From Monodelphis domestica (taxonomy: Eukaryota; Chordata; Mammalia; Didelphimorphia; Didelphidae): a DNA stretch of 64,000 bases. Positions within the stretch are counted from its first letter, which is position 1; every line of letters starts with the position of its first letter. The position numbers and the translations under genes are program-made. The notes under the pieces are model-generated. The model did no database searches. It was not told where the DNA came from and saw nothing but the letters and a program-made list of their open reading frames with translations. The stretch is from the NCBI RefSeq assembly GCF_027887165.1, contig NC_077228.1, positions 103,690,350 through 103,754,349 on the forward strand. Direction: 5' to 3'. Below are positions 24,060 to 36,691 of this stretch, one piece after another.

Positions 24060-25193
24060 ATTCCTAGGATTCCAGGGCACCAAGTGGAGTTTCTGTAGGA
24101 GGGGAAACTTTTGAGGGAATAGTGATAACTGTGGTCACCAGAAGGCAATGGGGTGGGGCTTGGGATGCCCCATCCTTGCCTCTCCTCTCCCAGTTTCCAC
24201 CAAATGGAAACTCCCCAGTACTCCTAGGTTTGAACACAACCTCCCTGAGCAAACTTGGGAACCAGAGGGGTGTCTGAGTTAGGGCCATTACTGTGGGTTC
24301 GGCGGGCAAAGAAATCCACTCAAGTCAACTGTGTTGTCACGACCCTTTGTCAGGGATATCTTCATTCTGTGACTGGCATGAAATGGTAATGGCAAGGCCT
24401 CTGAACCCTAACACCACAGCTGGGGAGGGAACAGGTATGAGGTCATGGGAGTATAGAAAAGGGGCCTAGATAAAGGGTCCCCCCCCAAGAGGACCTAAGC
24501 AGCAGCAAGTCCCAAAGATTGGGAACAGCCCCATCCATTCCATTCCCTTGGGGTTGCTCCCCAAATGCAGGAGGAGTTCAGAGAAAGTCACCATGGCTCT
24601 TCTTGAAGGCACAATAGGCTAAGGCTGGCCCCACCTGCCTCTTTCACATAGTCCTGGAAGCACTCAGCCCCTGGTTGAGGGAACATCCTCTTCTTCACTG
24701 GGTGAGCACTGAGGCCCAGGCTGTGCCTGATGAGTCTCTTGAGTGGAGAGAATGGGATTGCACATGAAGAATAGGGGTTCTTCTGAGAGTAGTGAGAGGC
24801 CTCAGTACCCCTTCTGGCCTCCTGCCACCCAGAAGAGGGAGCAGATTGAAGACATGATTCAGTCATCTATGTCTGTACTGAAGGCAGTGACATTTTTGAG
24901 GCCTCCAGGGGCTGCATCTTCATTCTCAGTCCTTTCTGACATTCCACTCTCCTCCCCAGAAGAAACAAAGCCCCATGGACACTATTTCCTTCTGCTTCTG
25001 CCCATTCCTGAGTCCATTTCATTCATCCTGACCAGCAGAGACAGTTCAGGCTCCCTGGTTTCAGAAGGGGCTGAGAAACTGAAGAGGGAGAACAGTAATT
25101 AGGACTGAACAAAACCCATGGCCATCACCAATAGGCAGAGGACAATGATCAGGTAGAGCATGAAACAGAAAGACTTGGAGGCAGAGGGAACAC
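24060..25193 (-). other. PHLDA3: Candidate PHLDA3 3'UTR exon 2
   Basis: The minus strand has a strong acceptor (pyrimidine tract, then ttgctag|GTG) with the exon starting at 25193, about 2 kb from the exon-1 donor. About 1.1 kb of repeat-free sequence follows. The size fits a transcript of roughly 1.5 kb. No canonical AATAAA was found on the minus strand in this stretch, so the 3' end is uncertain. The same acceptor also fronts a membrane-like short reading frame (25099-25193). Confidence 0.3.
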
Positions 25194-25204
25194 CTAGCAA
25201 AGGC

Positions 25205-27170
25205 AAGAAATTGCCTCTAAGGGACAGGGGCCATCTTTAACATTGGCTAAGACAGCCATGGCAGGGTTTGAGTGGTATTAGAGGTATATCTTTTTGGACC
25301 CTAGAAGCTGACTCCACCTCTACCCCATCTCTTTAGTAAACAGGGAGGAATTTAGGTTTGCATGTGAATTTTTTGGGTGTGGGGAAAGCACAGGTTTCCC
25401 TGATGAGAAACTGAAGGGGATTAATGTCATGGACTTATAGATCATTAGCTCTGAAAGAAACCTTCAGAGATTAGCTAGTCCAACCCCTTCCTTTTGTAGA
25501 CAAATAAACTGAGACCCAAAGAAAGAAAAGATTTGCCCAAGGTCACCCTGTGTTCATGGTAGAACCAAGACTGGAATCATGGTCTCCTAGGTCTTTCTAC
25601 CACATCATACTGCCTCTTCCTCTACAGAGAAATCTTGTACCTCCCTCCTTGCCCACCCCACCCCCAAGATGAATGGTATCTGGGGAAGAGGGCATTCAGC
25701 TGGAACTCAAGTCTCCCGGATCCTATTTCTGACACCCCCTCCCACCAGATGGGTTAGTTTCCCCTAAGCTTGCTCTGTCTGTCCCTCCTCCTTCAAAGGG
25801 TCATCACTTCCCTTGGAATGTGAAATGTCATGAAGAATGGTTTTGCCCTGTGGACCACCTCCCTTCTGCTTCCCTAGGGTATCCAACCTCTTCTCCCATA
25901 GATTTCATGCCCACTAATTGGCCTTATTCACTGAGCAGGGCAATAAGTTCATTTTCTCCCACCCCCTTCTGTCCTCCCCACCCCACCTTAGACCCCTGTC
26001 TCACCCTTTCTTTTCCTGTCCTTTATGAGAATCTGGGGAAGGGAAGTGCCCATGTATCTCTCAGAACCTTCTCTGATTCCTGTCCTGTGTCTGGGTGGTA
26101 GTGTTGGCAATCCTAGACCCACTTATCCCTCTTAGATTCCTCTACCTATGTGAAAAGCACTAGCTTAGGGCCCATTGGTCACTTTGATCCTGAGTGCATA
26201 GAAGAGAATGAAAATCTACCTCCTTTAGTCACTGGCCAGTCCTAGTAGGATGGCAGGCATCCAAATGCCTTCCCTCTCTGGAGAGAACAGCACCTGAAAT
26301 GAAGGGTTTCCTTCCCCATTTGTCCAGTTGAGTTTAAGTTATAGGATTAATTCTGTAATGAACTTTAACTAATGATCTACAATCTCATGATTCCAGTCCT
26401 GCCTGACATTCTATGGTTCTTCTATGGGCAAGATTTCAATTAGTTCCATTCCAATATTCCATCCCTCATCAAGTCTCTAGCTATCCTCAGATACTTATTT
26501 TGAAACTGCCAAATAACTGAAGAAAATGCTCTGAAAATCCTTCCTTTTGTTTTGAAGGTTGTGACTGGTTACTGTAGTCTGAGGAAAAGGTCAGGCAGGG
26601 AACTTGTAGGAAACCCTAGCTAAACTGATGGGAGGTGGGAGAAGCTAAAACTACTGTCCCAGACTGACATGATGGGCTGAAGGGAACACAGAGTACCTTT
26701 CTTAGAGGTCAAGGCGGGACTACATTGGAGTTCAACCCCAAGGAATTCTTAATCCTCCGCACTGATTAAGAATAGTGGTTTCCTTGATTGGGAAGGAGCT
26801 TCACTCTCCGTCCACATGGGCCAGTGAGGCCTCATTGCCTAGAGCAAGTGTAGATTGTTTTATGGGTCACCCAAAGTTCCTTTCCTTTATAACCAGACCC
26901 CCTTCCTCTTTTTTCTAAACTGTACCCTTAGCCAAAAAGTAGCGGTCCTTCCTTCTGACTTGGCCCCCTGCCCTATGGCTGATTGCCAACAAGGAAGGAG
27001 TTTGGGCATGAATTACTGGGTCCCCTATCATTGGACTCATTGCTCTCCCCATTCTACTGTCAAGAGCCGGGACCTTGGGCCTGGCCAGAACTTCTATGTG
27101 CATGAGCTTTTCCTTCAGTTCCAGGGAGAGGAGCAGTTGGGTTTTCCACCCCCACAGAGCCGGGTTACTA
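25205..27170 (-). other. PHLDA3: Inferred PHLDA3 3'UTR intron
   Basis: Mostly single-copy sequence between the inferred donor (27172) and acceptor (25194). A MIR-like relic sits at 25430-25620. No convincing coding exon was seen on either strand. Confidence 0.3.
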
Positions 27171-27172
27171 AC

Positions 27173-27238
27173 CTGACATGGTTCCCTGGGCAGAAAGGAC
27201 AGCAGAATTGAGGTGCAGAATGATGAGTGGAACTGAGC
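27173..27238 (-). other. PHLDA3: PHLDA3 proximal 3'UTR ending at a splice donor
   Basis: 65 nt after the PHLDA3 stop the minus strand reads ATGTCAG|GTTAGTAAC, a good 5' splice site whose exon end is at 27173. PHLDA-family genes commonly keep the coding region in exon 1 and carry an intron in the 3'UTR, so this is the likely end of exon 1. The donor is seen in sequence; its use is inferred. Confidence 0.5.
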
Positions 27239-27661
<423 letters not shown>

Positions 27662-27807
27662 TCATGCCCCTTAGAACTGGCCCCCCGAAACCCTCACTGC
27701 CAACTTCGCAAGCAGCAGCAGGAGATTGGTAGGGCAGAACCCCAGGACTAATTGCACTGTACCTCCCTCGATTTATGGCTGCCCTGCCTGGCTGTGTCCT
27801 ATGTCCG

Positions 27808-27815
27808 CTATATAG
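27808..27815 (-). promoter_or_regulatory. PHLDA3: TATA-like box upstream of PHLDA3
   Basis: The near-palindrome CTATATAG lies about 190 bp upstream of the PHLDA3 ATG. A start site about 30 bp downstream (near 27780) would give a 5'UTR of about 160 nt. A CCAAT motif (27939-27943, plus-strand sense) and GC boxes (28121-28130 and 28167-28176) lie further upstream. The placement is inference; no transcript data are available. Confidence 0.45.
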
Positions 27816-28118
27816 CCTCTGCCCCCTAATCTGACCGCAGCCTTAGATGTAGCCTTCTCGATGGCACCCTCTCTTCTCTCTATGTCCCGGCCTGACAGAC
27901 CTCCGGCACTGCTCGGTCGGCCCCCGAAGACCCCAGCACCAATAGGTCCAGTCCTGCTTCGCCCGTTCCCTGCCGGCCTGGCCTGCCCGACTACGTACCC
28001 CTCTCTTCTCCCTCCCCGTGGGCTCTGTCTGGGTGCTGAGCAGCAGCTCCCGGGATGTGCCCTTACATGTTCTTCTTTGCTCCTCCCGCCCAGCCCCTCT
28101 GTGCATTCCAGGCCGCCT

Positions 28119-28176
28119 CAGCCCCGCCCCTCCGCGGGCCCGGGCTGGGCCCAGACACAGCCTGGGGGGGCGGGGC
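28119..28176. promoter_or_regulatory. GC boxes (Sp1-like) upstream of PHLDA3
   Basis: Two GC boxes, GCCCCGCCCC (28121-28130) and GGGGCGGGGC (28167-28176), face each other across a short GC-rich segment in the CpG island. Sp1/KLF binding is inferred from the motif only. Confidence 0.4.
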
Positions 28177-28199
28177 AGCAGCTGGGACTCATTCATAAA

Positions 28200-29585
28200 C
28201 TGGCCGGCCCAGGATTTGGTTTGGGGGTGGGGGATGGGGAGTGTGGTAAAGAGTGCAAGGGAGGGGGGAAGGAGTAATGAGAAATGACAGGGGGTTATCC
28301 CTTGTCTAGAGAAACCATTTTTTATTCTCTTTCTTCGGCAGTTTGACACTATTTCCCCCTCTTGCCTCCCTCCCCATTTCCCGTCCCCTCTTCCCCCTTG
28401 CGCCGGCCATGTGGCTAATGGCCTTGGCCAGTGGAAATGGGGGTGGGCGTGCATGTGTTTCAGGGCAATGGAAAGGAGTATGGGCTCCGAGTTCAGAGCG
28501 GAGGGGGCTGGTGGGTTTGGGCTAGCCCCTGGTGTTTCCCTGTATGGAAAATGTTTGCAAGCACCCCTCACTCAAAGAACCCCTTCCCCATTCGCCTCTT
28601 GCCAGTTGGTCTAGCTCTCCTCCTGAGCTGTGGAACAAGAAAGGTCAGAGTGAGCCTCACATTTTCAGAGTACAAGTGGGGGACCTTAGCTGAATCCTTT
28701 ATCTTCCCTCACCCACCCCACTCAGATTTTCCTGTGCCAGGCTAAAGACGGGACATTTGAATTGGCTTTGGGATAGGGTAATGTACAAGCAAGAGTCTGA
28801 GGCAGCTGTGGACCCCCTTGCTTAGGGACAGGGAGAAACAGTTGGGCCAGGAAGTGGGAATGGGGATAAGGAAGTCACTTATGCCCTTACTCAGGGCCCC
28901 CTTCTCTCATTCCCTGCGGGGTGAGAAATGAAGCAGATGGGCCATCTGTGTTGCCCAGAGGGTACCTGGTGTAGTCAGTCACTTACAGCCTGAACTGAGC
29001 AGTCTCAGGATCTCTCACCTCAAACCCTGGGAGCTGACAGTCTCCACCCTGCTCTCCTAGGCTGATGGAGGGTGGGGTTGTGAGGTGACCTGCTGGGGAT
29101 AGATTGTGAGAGAGATAGGTATCTAGAGAATAAGATGAAGTAGGAAGGAAATGAAGGCCTCTTCCTATATCCTGTCTCTCTTCCCTGTAGGGAAGAAATA
29201 GGATCTTGGGAGTGAGGCCTGAGACTGGGAACTTGATCTCCTGGGGTCTATTCATGGTCACCACCTCTTTGCTGTTTCCATATAATTTCACCTCCCCAGG
29301 CACTGGTTTCTTAAGGGCCTGTTAGCACTGCTCGACACATGTTAATAATAGATTATTACATGATTAATAATATATAATAATGTTGGTAACGAGGATTCCT
29401 AGTGTGCATGCCTCATGATTCTGTTCTCTGTGCCCCAGAACCTAAAGGTATCATCACCCACAATGTTTAGCCTGAACTGGCCTTTGGTTGGAGGGAAAAA
29501 AAGTGAGAGGCTATCTGTTCTCTGCACAAAATTCTGAAGTCTCTGCTCTTCTCTTCTTAGCAACTGCAGGGGGCAGGGTATGGTG
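28200..29585. other. Repeat-poor PHLDA3 upstream flank
   Basis: Single-copy sequence upstream of the PHLDA3 promoter. No upstream exon could be supported. Confidence 0.5.
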
Positions 29586-29589
29586 GAAT

Positions 29590-29762
29590 GAGTGGTTGAA
29601 TTTGGAGCCAAAAGCCTTGGTTTCCAATCCTCTCTGCTCCTTGCTATCTGTGTGATCTTGGACAAATTACTTAACTTCTCTGGGGTCTTGGTTTCCTCAT
29701 CTGCAAAAGGAAGTTGAACAAGATGACCTTCAAGGCTCTTCTCAGCTCTCAATATTTGAATT
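29590..29762 (+). mobile_element. MIR-type SINE
   Basis: tatctgtgtgatcttggac, aaattacttaacttctctgg, ctcatctgcaaaaggaag. Confidence 0.6.
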
Positions 29763-30777
29763 TGCCCTATGAGACTCCTCACCTACAAATTCTCCAGCTC
29801 TTTCCCTAGATGATGACTGGTCTGAACTGGTGGCTGCTGGTGAGAGATGACTGAGCTGGGAAAACTATTCTCCCTCAGGTAGTGTTTGTGGCTTGTCAAA
29901 GCAGGAAGAGACAGAGGGGTTTAGGATGTCCCACTTGATCCTGGATGTCCATCCTGTCCAGATACTTTGCCCTCACCATTTGACAGAGGGCACTGATGCC
30001 CTCCAGGACAGTATTTTAGGCTAAGTGATCCAAACCTAGCACCTTCCAACTTCAAATAGGTCACTGATTGGTTTGGTCACCTCTGGGATTTCAAATCAGT
30101 GAGATATGCCTACGGGGACATCCTGAAAAGAGGAAGTGACTACAGAATGAATCAGGAGACCTGGATTCCAACTCCAGGTGGTCAATAACTTACTATGACC
30201 TTGGAAAAAGTCAGTGTGACTCTCTAGGCCTCAGTTTATTCATCTGTAAAAAGGGAGACAGAGACTGAAGGAGGTAAACTATGTAATAGTAATAACCAAA
30301 GAAAACATCAAAAAGCATTTATTAGGTACCTATTATGTGCTAGGCATTTAGGTTCTAGGGAGGCAGAGACAAGAATCAAATGGCCCTGCCCTCAGCAAGC
30401 TTTCATTCACTGAACCAAAGACCTTTTTCAGTTCTCAACTTTTCTTTTTTCTTTAAATTAATTTGTTTGTTGATTACATTAAAATTCCTGGGTATCTCCC
30501 TCCTTTCCTCTTCTAGCTCTAGAAAAGGCATCACCTGAAGCACACACAAAAAAAAATGTATATATGTCTTTTGTGTTTCTATTTATCAGTTATTACTGTG
30601 GGAGTGAATATTCACAAGTTATTCAAATTAACTTTCTAGCATATATGTATGAATTTTCATGGTCCTGGATGCCATTGCCCACTTGGAACAGACAAAAATA
30701 GCAATGTTTAATATTATTAGTCCTGATCTGAGAAGGGCCAAAGAAAGGATAATTAGGGGATAACAAAGGAAAGAGAA

Positions 30778-30955
30778 GGGGCTGTTAGATGGCTCAGTGG
30801 ATAGAGAACCAGTTTGGAGACTGGATATCCTGGATTCAAATTTGATCTCAGCTACTTCCTAGCTTTGTGATCCTGGGCAAGTCACTTAACCCCAATTGCC
30901 TAGCCCTTACTGCCTAGTTTTGATCCTGAGACAGAGGATTTAAGAAAAGAAATGA
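30778..30955 (+). mobile_element. CORE-SINE, 3' part eroded
   Basis: Sense: ggggctgttagatggctcag, gatcctgggcaagtcactta, ttgcctagcccttactgcc. Confidence 0.8.
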
Positions 30956-31204
30956 AAGGGAATAGTATAGAGGGGTGGGAGGGCAAAGAATGTCAGTGGT
31001 GAGCATGGAAGCCAAGTCTAGTCACACAATATTTCATTCATTTAACAAACATTTATTAAGAGATTACTATATATGTGTGGGGCACTATGCTGGGAGCTGG
31101 GGCTACCAAGAAAGACAAAAACTAAATAGTCCCTGCCTTCAAGGAGGTTACATTCCATTAAAGACAATATAAGTAAATACAAAATAATTTCAGAGGGAAG
31201 GAGC

Positions 31205-32485
31205 TAACAACTTAGGAGATCAGAAGTAGGCTTTGAAACCCAGGAGTTCTGGTTCCTGGTTTCCTGATCCTTTGATAGAGGAGATTGGCTTTACACGGGG
31301 TCTCTTTCTGGCATGGACACCTTACCAGTCACATTGTCCACTAGGGATTCTGACCCCAGGAGGGATCATTTGGGCCTTTTGAGATCCCAGAGGTATATAA
31401 GTTCTGGAGAGTGATGAGTCATGACATTAGCTCATGACTTTTCCTCCTTCCTAGATCAGACCCTCTGACCACCTTCTAGAAACAAGGATGCTCCAACTGA
31501 CCTTCTCAGGGAATGTTATCTGGCACAGAACAGAGACTTAGCAAACATTTGTTTACTTGACTTGTTGACTTGACACTGGACAGAATGTCCCTTGGCCTCT
31601 GCCCAGAGTTGGCCTTCTTTCACTGCCCACCCAAAGCAGAAAACTGATCCAACCCAGCAGCACAGGATCAGGTCTGGGCTTTGCCCTCTGGTCTAGAAAA
31701 GAATCTCTCCAATTCCCACCCCTGCTCCCCTATAAAATTGCACCCACCCCCAACTGTTGGAGCTGAAACAGCAACAGTTTAGACCTGAGGGAATATAAGG
31801 AACAAAGAACTAGCTCCAACATTTTCTAAGACTTCTTAGGGGCTGGGAAGTGGGAGAGCCAAATGGGAAAGGCAGAGGTAGAGTGGGGTGGGCTTGGGGG
31901 AAAATGTCTCCCAGAAATAAGCCAGTATAGGGAAACAAAGGCAAAAGGCAGAAGCAACCTAATGAGGATAATTCAGAAATCTTCAGAGGTGGAGGCCCAC
32001 ACATTCCGGATTTTTGCCACATGGCTTTAGGCCATTCCTACCTAGGGCATCTACAGGGACCAAGCAATACAGTCTATTGAAGAAAGGGATTGCTCTTTCA
32101 GCAGAGGAAGAGGACAATCCACACACCCTCCCACTCTCCCCCAAGACTGGTAGGTAGGTAGAATATCCAGGAACTGGGATCCCTTTTATTCCCTCTACTG
32201 CCAAGAGAATAGTATCAATGAAGGTCTCCCCCACCCACCCCTGGGAAGTCTGGCTTCCTGGGGCCATTCATTCCCTTATCAATGTTCAGAGCTCTGGGGA
32301 GGAAATAGCTTAGATGAGAGAATTGGCAAAGGGTATAGAAAAATGCCTCCTTCTTCCCTCACTCAACATGTATATGCTCGGAAAGGTCCTCACCTTTCAG
32401 TGTGAGACTTGAGAAGCACAGAATCTCATAGCTGACCTTCTATATTCAATTCTATCTGGACAGGAGCTATATACACAAAATCCTT
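31205..32485. other. Mostly single-copy intergenic
   Basis: No gene seen. 31410-31435 carries TGAGTCATGAC next to GCTCATGAC (AP-1/MARE-like), function unknown. Confidence 0.45.
31490..31570 (+). mobile_element. L2 3' end, short
   Basis: ctggcacagaacagagactt with agcaaacatttgtttact. Heavily eroded. Confidence 0.35.
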
Positions 32486-32574
32486 GTGTCAACTTGGAAT
32501 CTGGGGACCCCAAGTTTGTCAGGGACAGCTTTCAAGTTGATCAAACTTGGGATCCCCAGATTCTAAGTTGACAC
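32486..32574. repeat. 33-bp imperfect inverted repeat with 23-nt loop
   Basis: Arm 1 (32486-32518) and arm 2 (32542-32574) are reverse complements over 33 bp with about two mismatches. Key parts are gtgtcaactt...ccccaagtttg and caaacttggg...aagttgacac. The loop is 32519-32541. It could be a palindromic MITE relic or a pre-miRNA-like hairpin. No similar copy was noticed elsewhere in the window. Confidence 0.85.
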
Positions 32575-33239
32575 TTAGCAATCTGTGATTGAAAACCTTA
32601 GGAGAAACTAACTTTGGGCTTTTATTACTCTTCAGAAGGGTCCTAGTCCCAAATGGTGCCACCCTGAAGGAGGATTTAGAGTGTGTAACAATCTAAGTGT
32701 TAGACTTGTATGGAATCAACCAAAAGGACCTGGATATCCTCTAGCACTTACAAGCTATATGATCTCAGGCAGAGTCTGTTTCCTCACCTGGAAAATGGGG
32801 ATAATAAAATTTGCACTACCTATCTACTAAGGTCCTCTGAGGAAAGTGTTTTGTAACCCTTAAAGTACTATAAATATGAGCTATTGTTTGCATTTAAACC
32901 TGGTGATCCCTATTCCCACAGTAGGAGTCTGGACAGCTTACCTTATTTTCAATGGTATCCCTACTCCCATCCCCTAGTGTGTTTCTCCATCTTTGTGTCA
33001 GACAGGCCAGGTGACTGATTCCTCCTTACCCAACTGAGAAGAGAAATGTACCTGTTGCCTCCCCACCTACTCCCTCATATCCTAAAAGGCCAGGGACTTC
33101 TTTAATTGCCCTGAAATGCCTCCAGGTTTCTTCCTGCCCATCCTTGCTCTAGGTCCCACTTCACCTAGGGGTCTAGTAGGTTGGGAGATGGGATAAGCCC
33201 AAAGTCATTTGAGGAGCTGGGCCTCTCCCTAAGTCTTCT

Positions 33240-33600
33240 CTTGCCCTTCCCAGCAGCAGCAGCAGCAGCTCTTTGATGCCCCCGCCTTTGTTGGGGGGTT
33301 GGGGTGTCTTTGGGATTTCCTTGGATCTCTTCTGCAAAGAAAAAAGAAAAAGGAATCAAAGTTTCGGGTTCTCAAAAGATCTGGGTTTTATAGGTGTAAT
33401 TGCGACAGACTTCCCTGGCAGAGCCCTAACCCGCCCAGACTTGCTCTGGGGCCTGGCTCTCTGCATGGAAATCCCCTCCCACTCGCTGCTCTTTAATCAC
33501 TTTCCAAACCAATAACTTTCCTGAGTCACCAGAGATCCCTTTCGTCTAGCACCAGGAGAGCGTGGCTCCCCCCACCCCTTTATGACAGGCTGGGCCTGGA
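33240..33600. promoter_or_regulatory. Candidate regulatory element
   Basis: Repeat-free, GC-richer block with (CAG)6 at 33251-33268, a kappaB-like GGAAATCCCC (33467-33476), CCAAT (33509-33513) and an AP-1 site TGAGTCA (33522-33528) close together. Function is inferred from motif clustering only. Confidence 0.3.
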
Positions 33601-34350
33601 CTTGAAGGAGCTGGGGCCTGCTTTGTGGGCTCTGGTTAGGGTTTGTGGGGTTTCCCATGGCATCCTGGCATCTGGGTTCCAGGGCTTCAAGAGCAAAGGT
33701 AGCTATGGTAAGGTGCCCTCAAATGACCCTGACTCCTCAGTGTCCCTTAGTGAGGGGTCAAGGACCCCAGCAGCTTCAAAAAGCCTAGAACTTCACCTTT
33801 CTGTGAATTGGGGATCATTTAGGACCTAGAACTGAAGGACCCTATAGAGATCATTTAGTCCACCCTCTTCATTTTACAGATGAGGAACATGAATCTCAGA
33901 GAGGTTAGATAAAATGGGATTAGAGCCCAGTTCTTTTAACTCCAGATCCAGTGTTCTTCCACTGCTCTGTGCTGCTCCGATAAAGCAGGGATGCTTAACC
34001 TGAAGACTGGGCACTTTTCAAAGGATATTTTGTTCTCTGGTATTTTGATATCACTGGTTTCCTTTGGAACCCTATGTATTATATTTTATTCATGCATTTT
34101 AAAATATTATTCTGAACAAGGATCCGTAGGTTTCACTGGATGGCCAAATGGTCTATGATACAAAAAAGTTTAAGAACTTTTATAAAGTTTTAATTCCGTG
34201 ACTTCTAAAGACCATAACAACTCAGGGAGGCATCAACTGCCACAAAGTAAAGAGCTCTTTATCCACTATACCTTCCTATAGCATACAAGAAAAAAAATAA
34301 TCCTCTATAGGAAAGTTATCCAGATCCATTCCTGATCCCCAGGGCTCTTT

Positions 34351-34919
34351 AAAAATTTTTTTTACCAGTTAATTAATTTAGAATATTTTTCCATGGTTGC
34401 AAGATTCATGTTCTTTCCCTCCCCTCCTCCACCCCCCCCCCGAAGCCAACATGCAATTCCACTGGGTTTTACATGTGTCCTTGATCAAGACCCATTTCCA
34501 TATTATTGATTTTTGCACTAGGGGGATCATTTAGAGTCTACATCCCCAAACATATCCCCATCGACCCATGTGATCAAGCAGTTGTTTTTCTTCTGTGTTT
34601 CTGCTCCCACAGTTCTTTCTCTGGATGTGGATAGGTTCTTTCTTATAAGTCCCTCAAGATTGTCCTGGATCATTGCATTGCTACTAGTAAAGAAGTCCAT
34701 TACATTCAACTGTGCCACAGTGTATCTGACTCTGTGTATAATATTCTCCTGGCTCTGCTCCTTTTGCTCTGCATCAATTCCTGGAGGATTTTCCAGTTCA
34801 CATGGAATTCCTCCAGTTCATTATTCCTTTTAGCATCATAGAATTCCATCGCCAGCATATACCACAATTTGTTCAGCCATTCCCCAATCAAAGCATCCCC
34901 TCATTTTCCAATTTTTTGA
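34351..34919 (-). mobile_element. L1 3' end, 5'-truncated
   Basis: Same 3' end family, with the ORF2 C-terminal tail at the right. Duplication AGGGCTCTTT at 34341-34350 and 34920-34929. A short C-run lies in the 3'UTR. Confidence 0.85.
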
Positions 34920-35274
34920 AGGGCTCTTTTTTCAATTAGAATTTGGGTCATCAGTCTTCATGGCTCTTTCTGAAAAGCCATCCTGAGTAGCCTCCCCAGA
35001 GCAACTAGGAAAGGGAGAATTGAAAGACAAATACCCAAATGGATCCACAGGAGGAAAGGGATTCATAAGACTCATTGTTGAGAATCTGGCCATTTCCTGC
35101 CATGATCTACTTTTGGGCAATGGGACACTATTTACTTACCAACATTGATGCTCCAAGGCCTTTGTATGGCATTGCCTTATATTTAGGATTAATCAGATGA
35201 ACAGAACCCCACTCAGTTTACACCCAAACACATAAGAATTAACCACCATCCCCAGCCCTACACCCTTCTTTGAA

Positions 35275-35460
35275 AGGCAATGTGGTACAGTGGATATAGC
35301 ATTGGACTTGGGGTCAGGAAGACCTGGGTTGAATCCTCCCCGTACACTAGCTGTATGATCCTGGACAAATTTCTAAGCCTCAAATTCCTCATCTACAAAA
35401 TGAGAGTAGGGGAAGTGGATTCACTGGCCTCCAGGTTCCTTTCCAGTTCTAATTCTGTTA
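35275..35460 (+). mobile_element. MIR-type SINE
   Basis: ggcaatgtggtacagtggat, gaagacctgggttgaatcc, ctcatctacaaaatgagag. Confidence 0.6.
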
Positions 35461-35904
35461 CTCTCTTATTCTCCCTCGGCCCCCACCCCCCATCCTGAGG
35501 TTTATATCCAACTCCTCCAGCCTTACTGGGTGACTTGGGGCAAATTCTTGGCCCTCTTTTTCTCTCCCCTTAGTTGGATACGAAGAGAATGCTTTTGAGG
35601 ACAAAAAGTGTAGGAAAGGAAGAAGGAGGAAGTTGAGAGGGCTGGATCTGGTTACCAGCCCTCACAACTATGGCCAGCTGTTTGGGCAGGCAGAGAAGGA
35701 GAGGAGGTGGTGTCCTGTGTGAGAGGGCGTGTAAGGAAATATGGGGGTAGGGAGGAGAGCAGAAGATAGAAATCATAGCTGTATAACCCTTGCTCTCTAA
35801 CCTGAATTTTCTTTTTAAAATCTTATTTGTTGGTTTGTTTGTTTGTTTACAAGCATTTCTTCTTCCCTCCCACTGACCCTGTTCCCATCTGAATCATATT
35901 AAAA

Positions 35905-36430
35905 AGAAAAAGTATATTTATAGCAGCTCTTTTTGTGGTGGCAAACATTTGGAAACTGAGGGGATGCTAGTCAGCTGGGGGATAGCTAAACAAGTTATGG
36001 AATATGAATGAGATAGAATTCTATTGTGCTATAAGAAATGATAAAGGGAATGGTTTCAGAAAAACCTAGGAAGACCTGTAAAAATTGATACAAATTGACA
36101 TGAGCAGAACCAGGTGAACAATCTACACAGTAATAGTAACATTGTAAAGATTATCAACTGTGAAAGACTTAGTAATTCTGATCAACACAATGATCCACCA
36201 CAATTCCAAAGGACTCATGATGAAACATGCTATCCACCTCTAGATAGATGGGCTTAGAATACAAAATGAAGCATTTTTCTTTCTTTTTCTTTTCTTTTTC
36301 TGAACATGACTAATACAGAAATTTGTTTTGCATGACTATACATATTTGTAATGTGTTTTGTTTTTCTTGCATGTCTAAGGGTTAGAGAGGAGGAGGGGGA
36401 GGGAGAATATTTGGAACTAAAAAAAAGAAT
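35905..36430 (+). mobile_element. L1 3' end, older subfamily
   Basis: Begins in the ORF2 C-terminus (ttgtggtggcaaacatttgg) and runs to a tail at about 36430, where a long GAAA/GGAA array begins. The array may have grown from the A-rich tail. Confidence 0.75.
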
Positions 36431-36534
36431 AAATAGTCTCTGTGCTTAAAAAAATAAAATATATAAGATTCCTAAAATTCTTTTCCCATTTCTGAGAGAC
36501 AAAGACAGAGGCATAAATAGAGAGGAGGGACGGA

Positions 36535-36609
36535 AAGGGAAAGAAGGAAGGAAGGGGAAAGAAAGAAAGAAAGAGAAAGAAAGAAAGAAAGAGAAAGAAA
36601 GAAAGAAAG

Positions 36610-36691
<82 letters not shown>

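Noticed and set aside
24743-25102. 119-codon plus-strand frame containing QIEDMIQSSMSVLKA
   Set aside because: No family recognised. It is antisense to the candidate PHLDA3 3'UTR exon and there is no splice or promoter support. It stays possible but unsupported.
27843-28571. 242-codon minus-strand frame upstream of PHLDA3
   Set aside because: It covers the GC-rich promoter and upstream flank, where stops are rare. There is no domain, and it contains the GC boxes.
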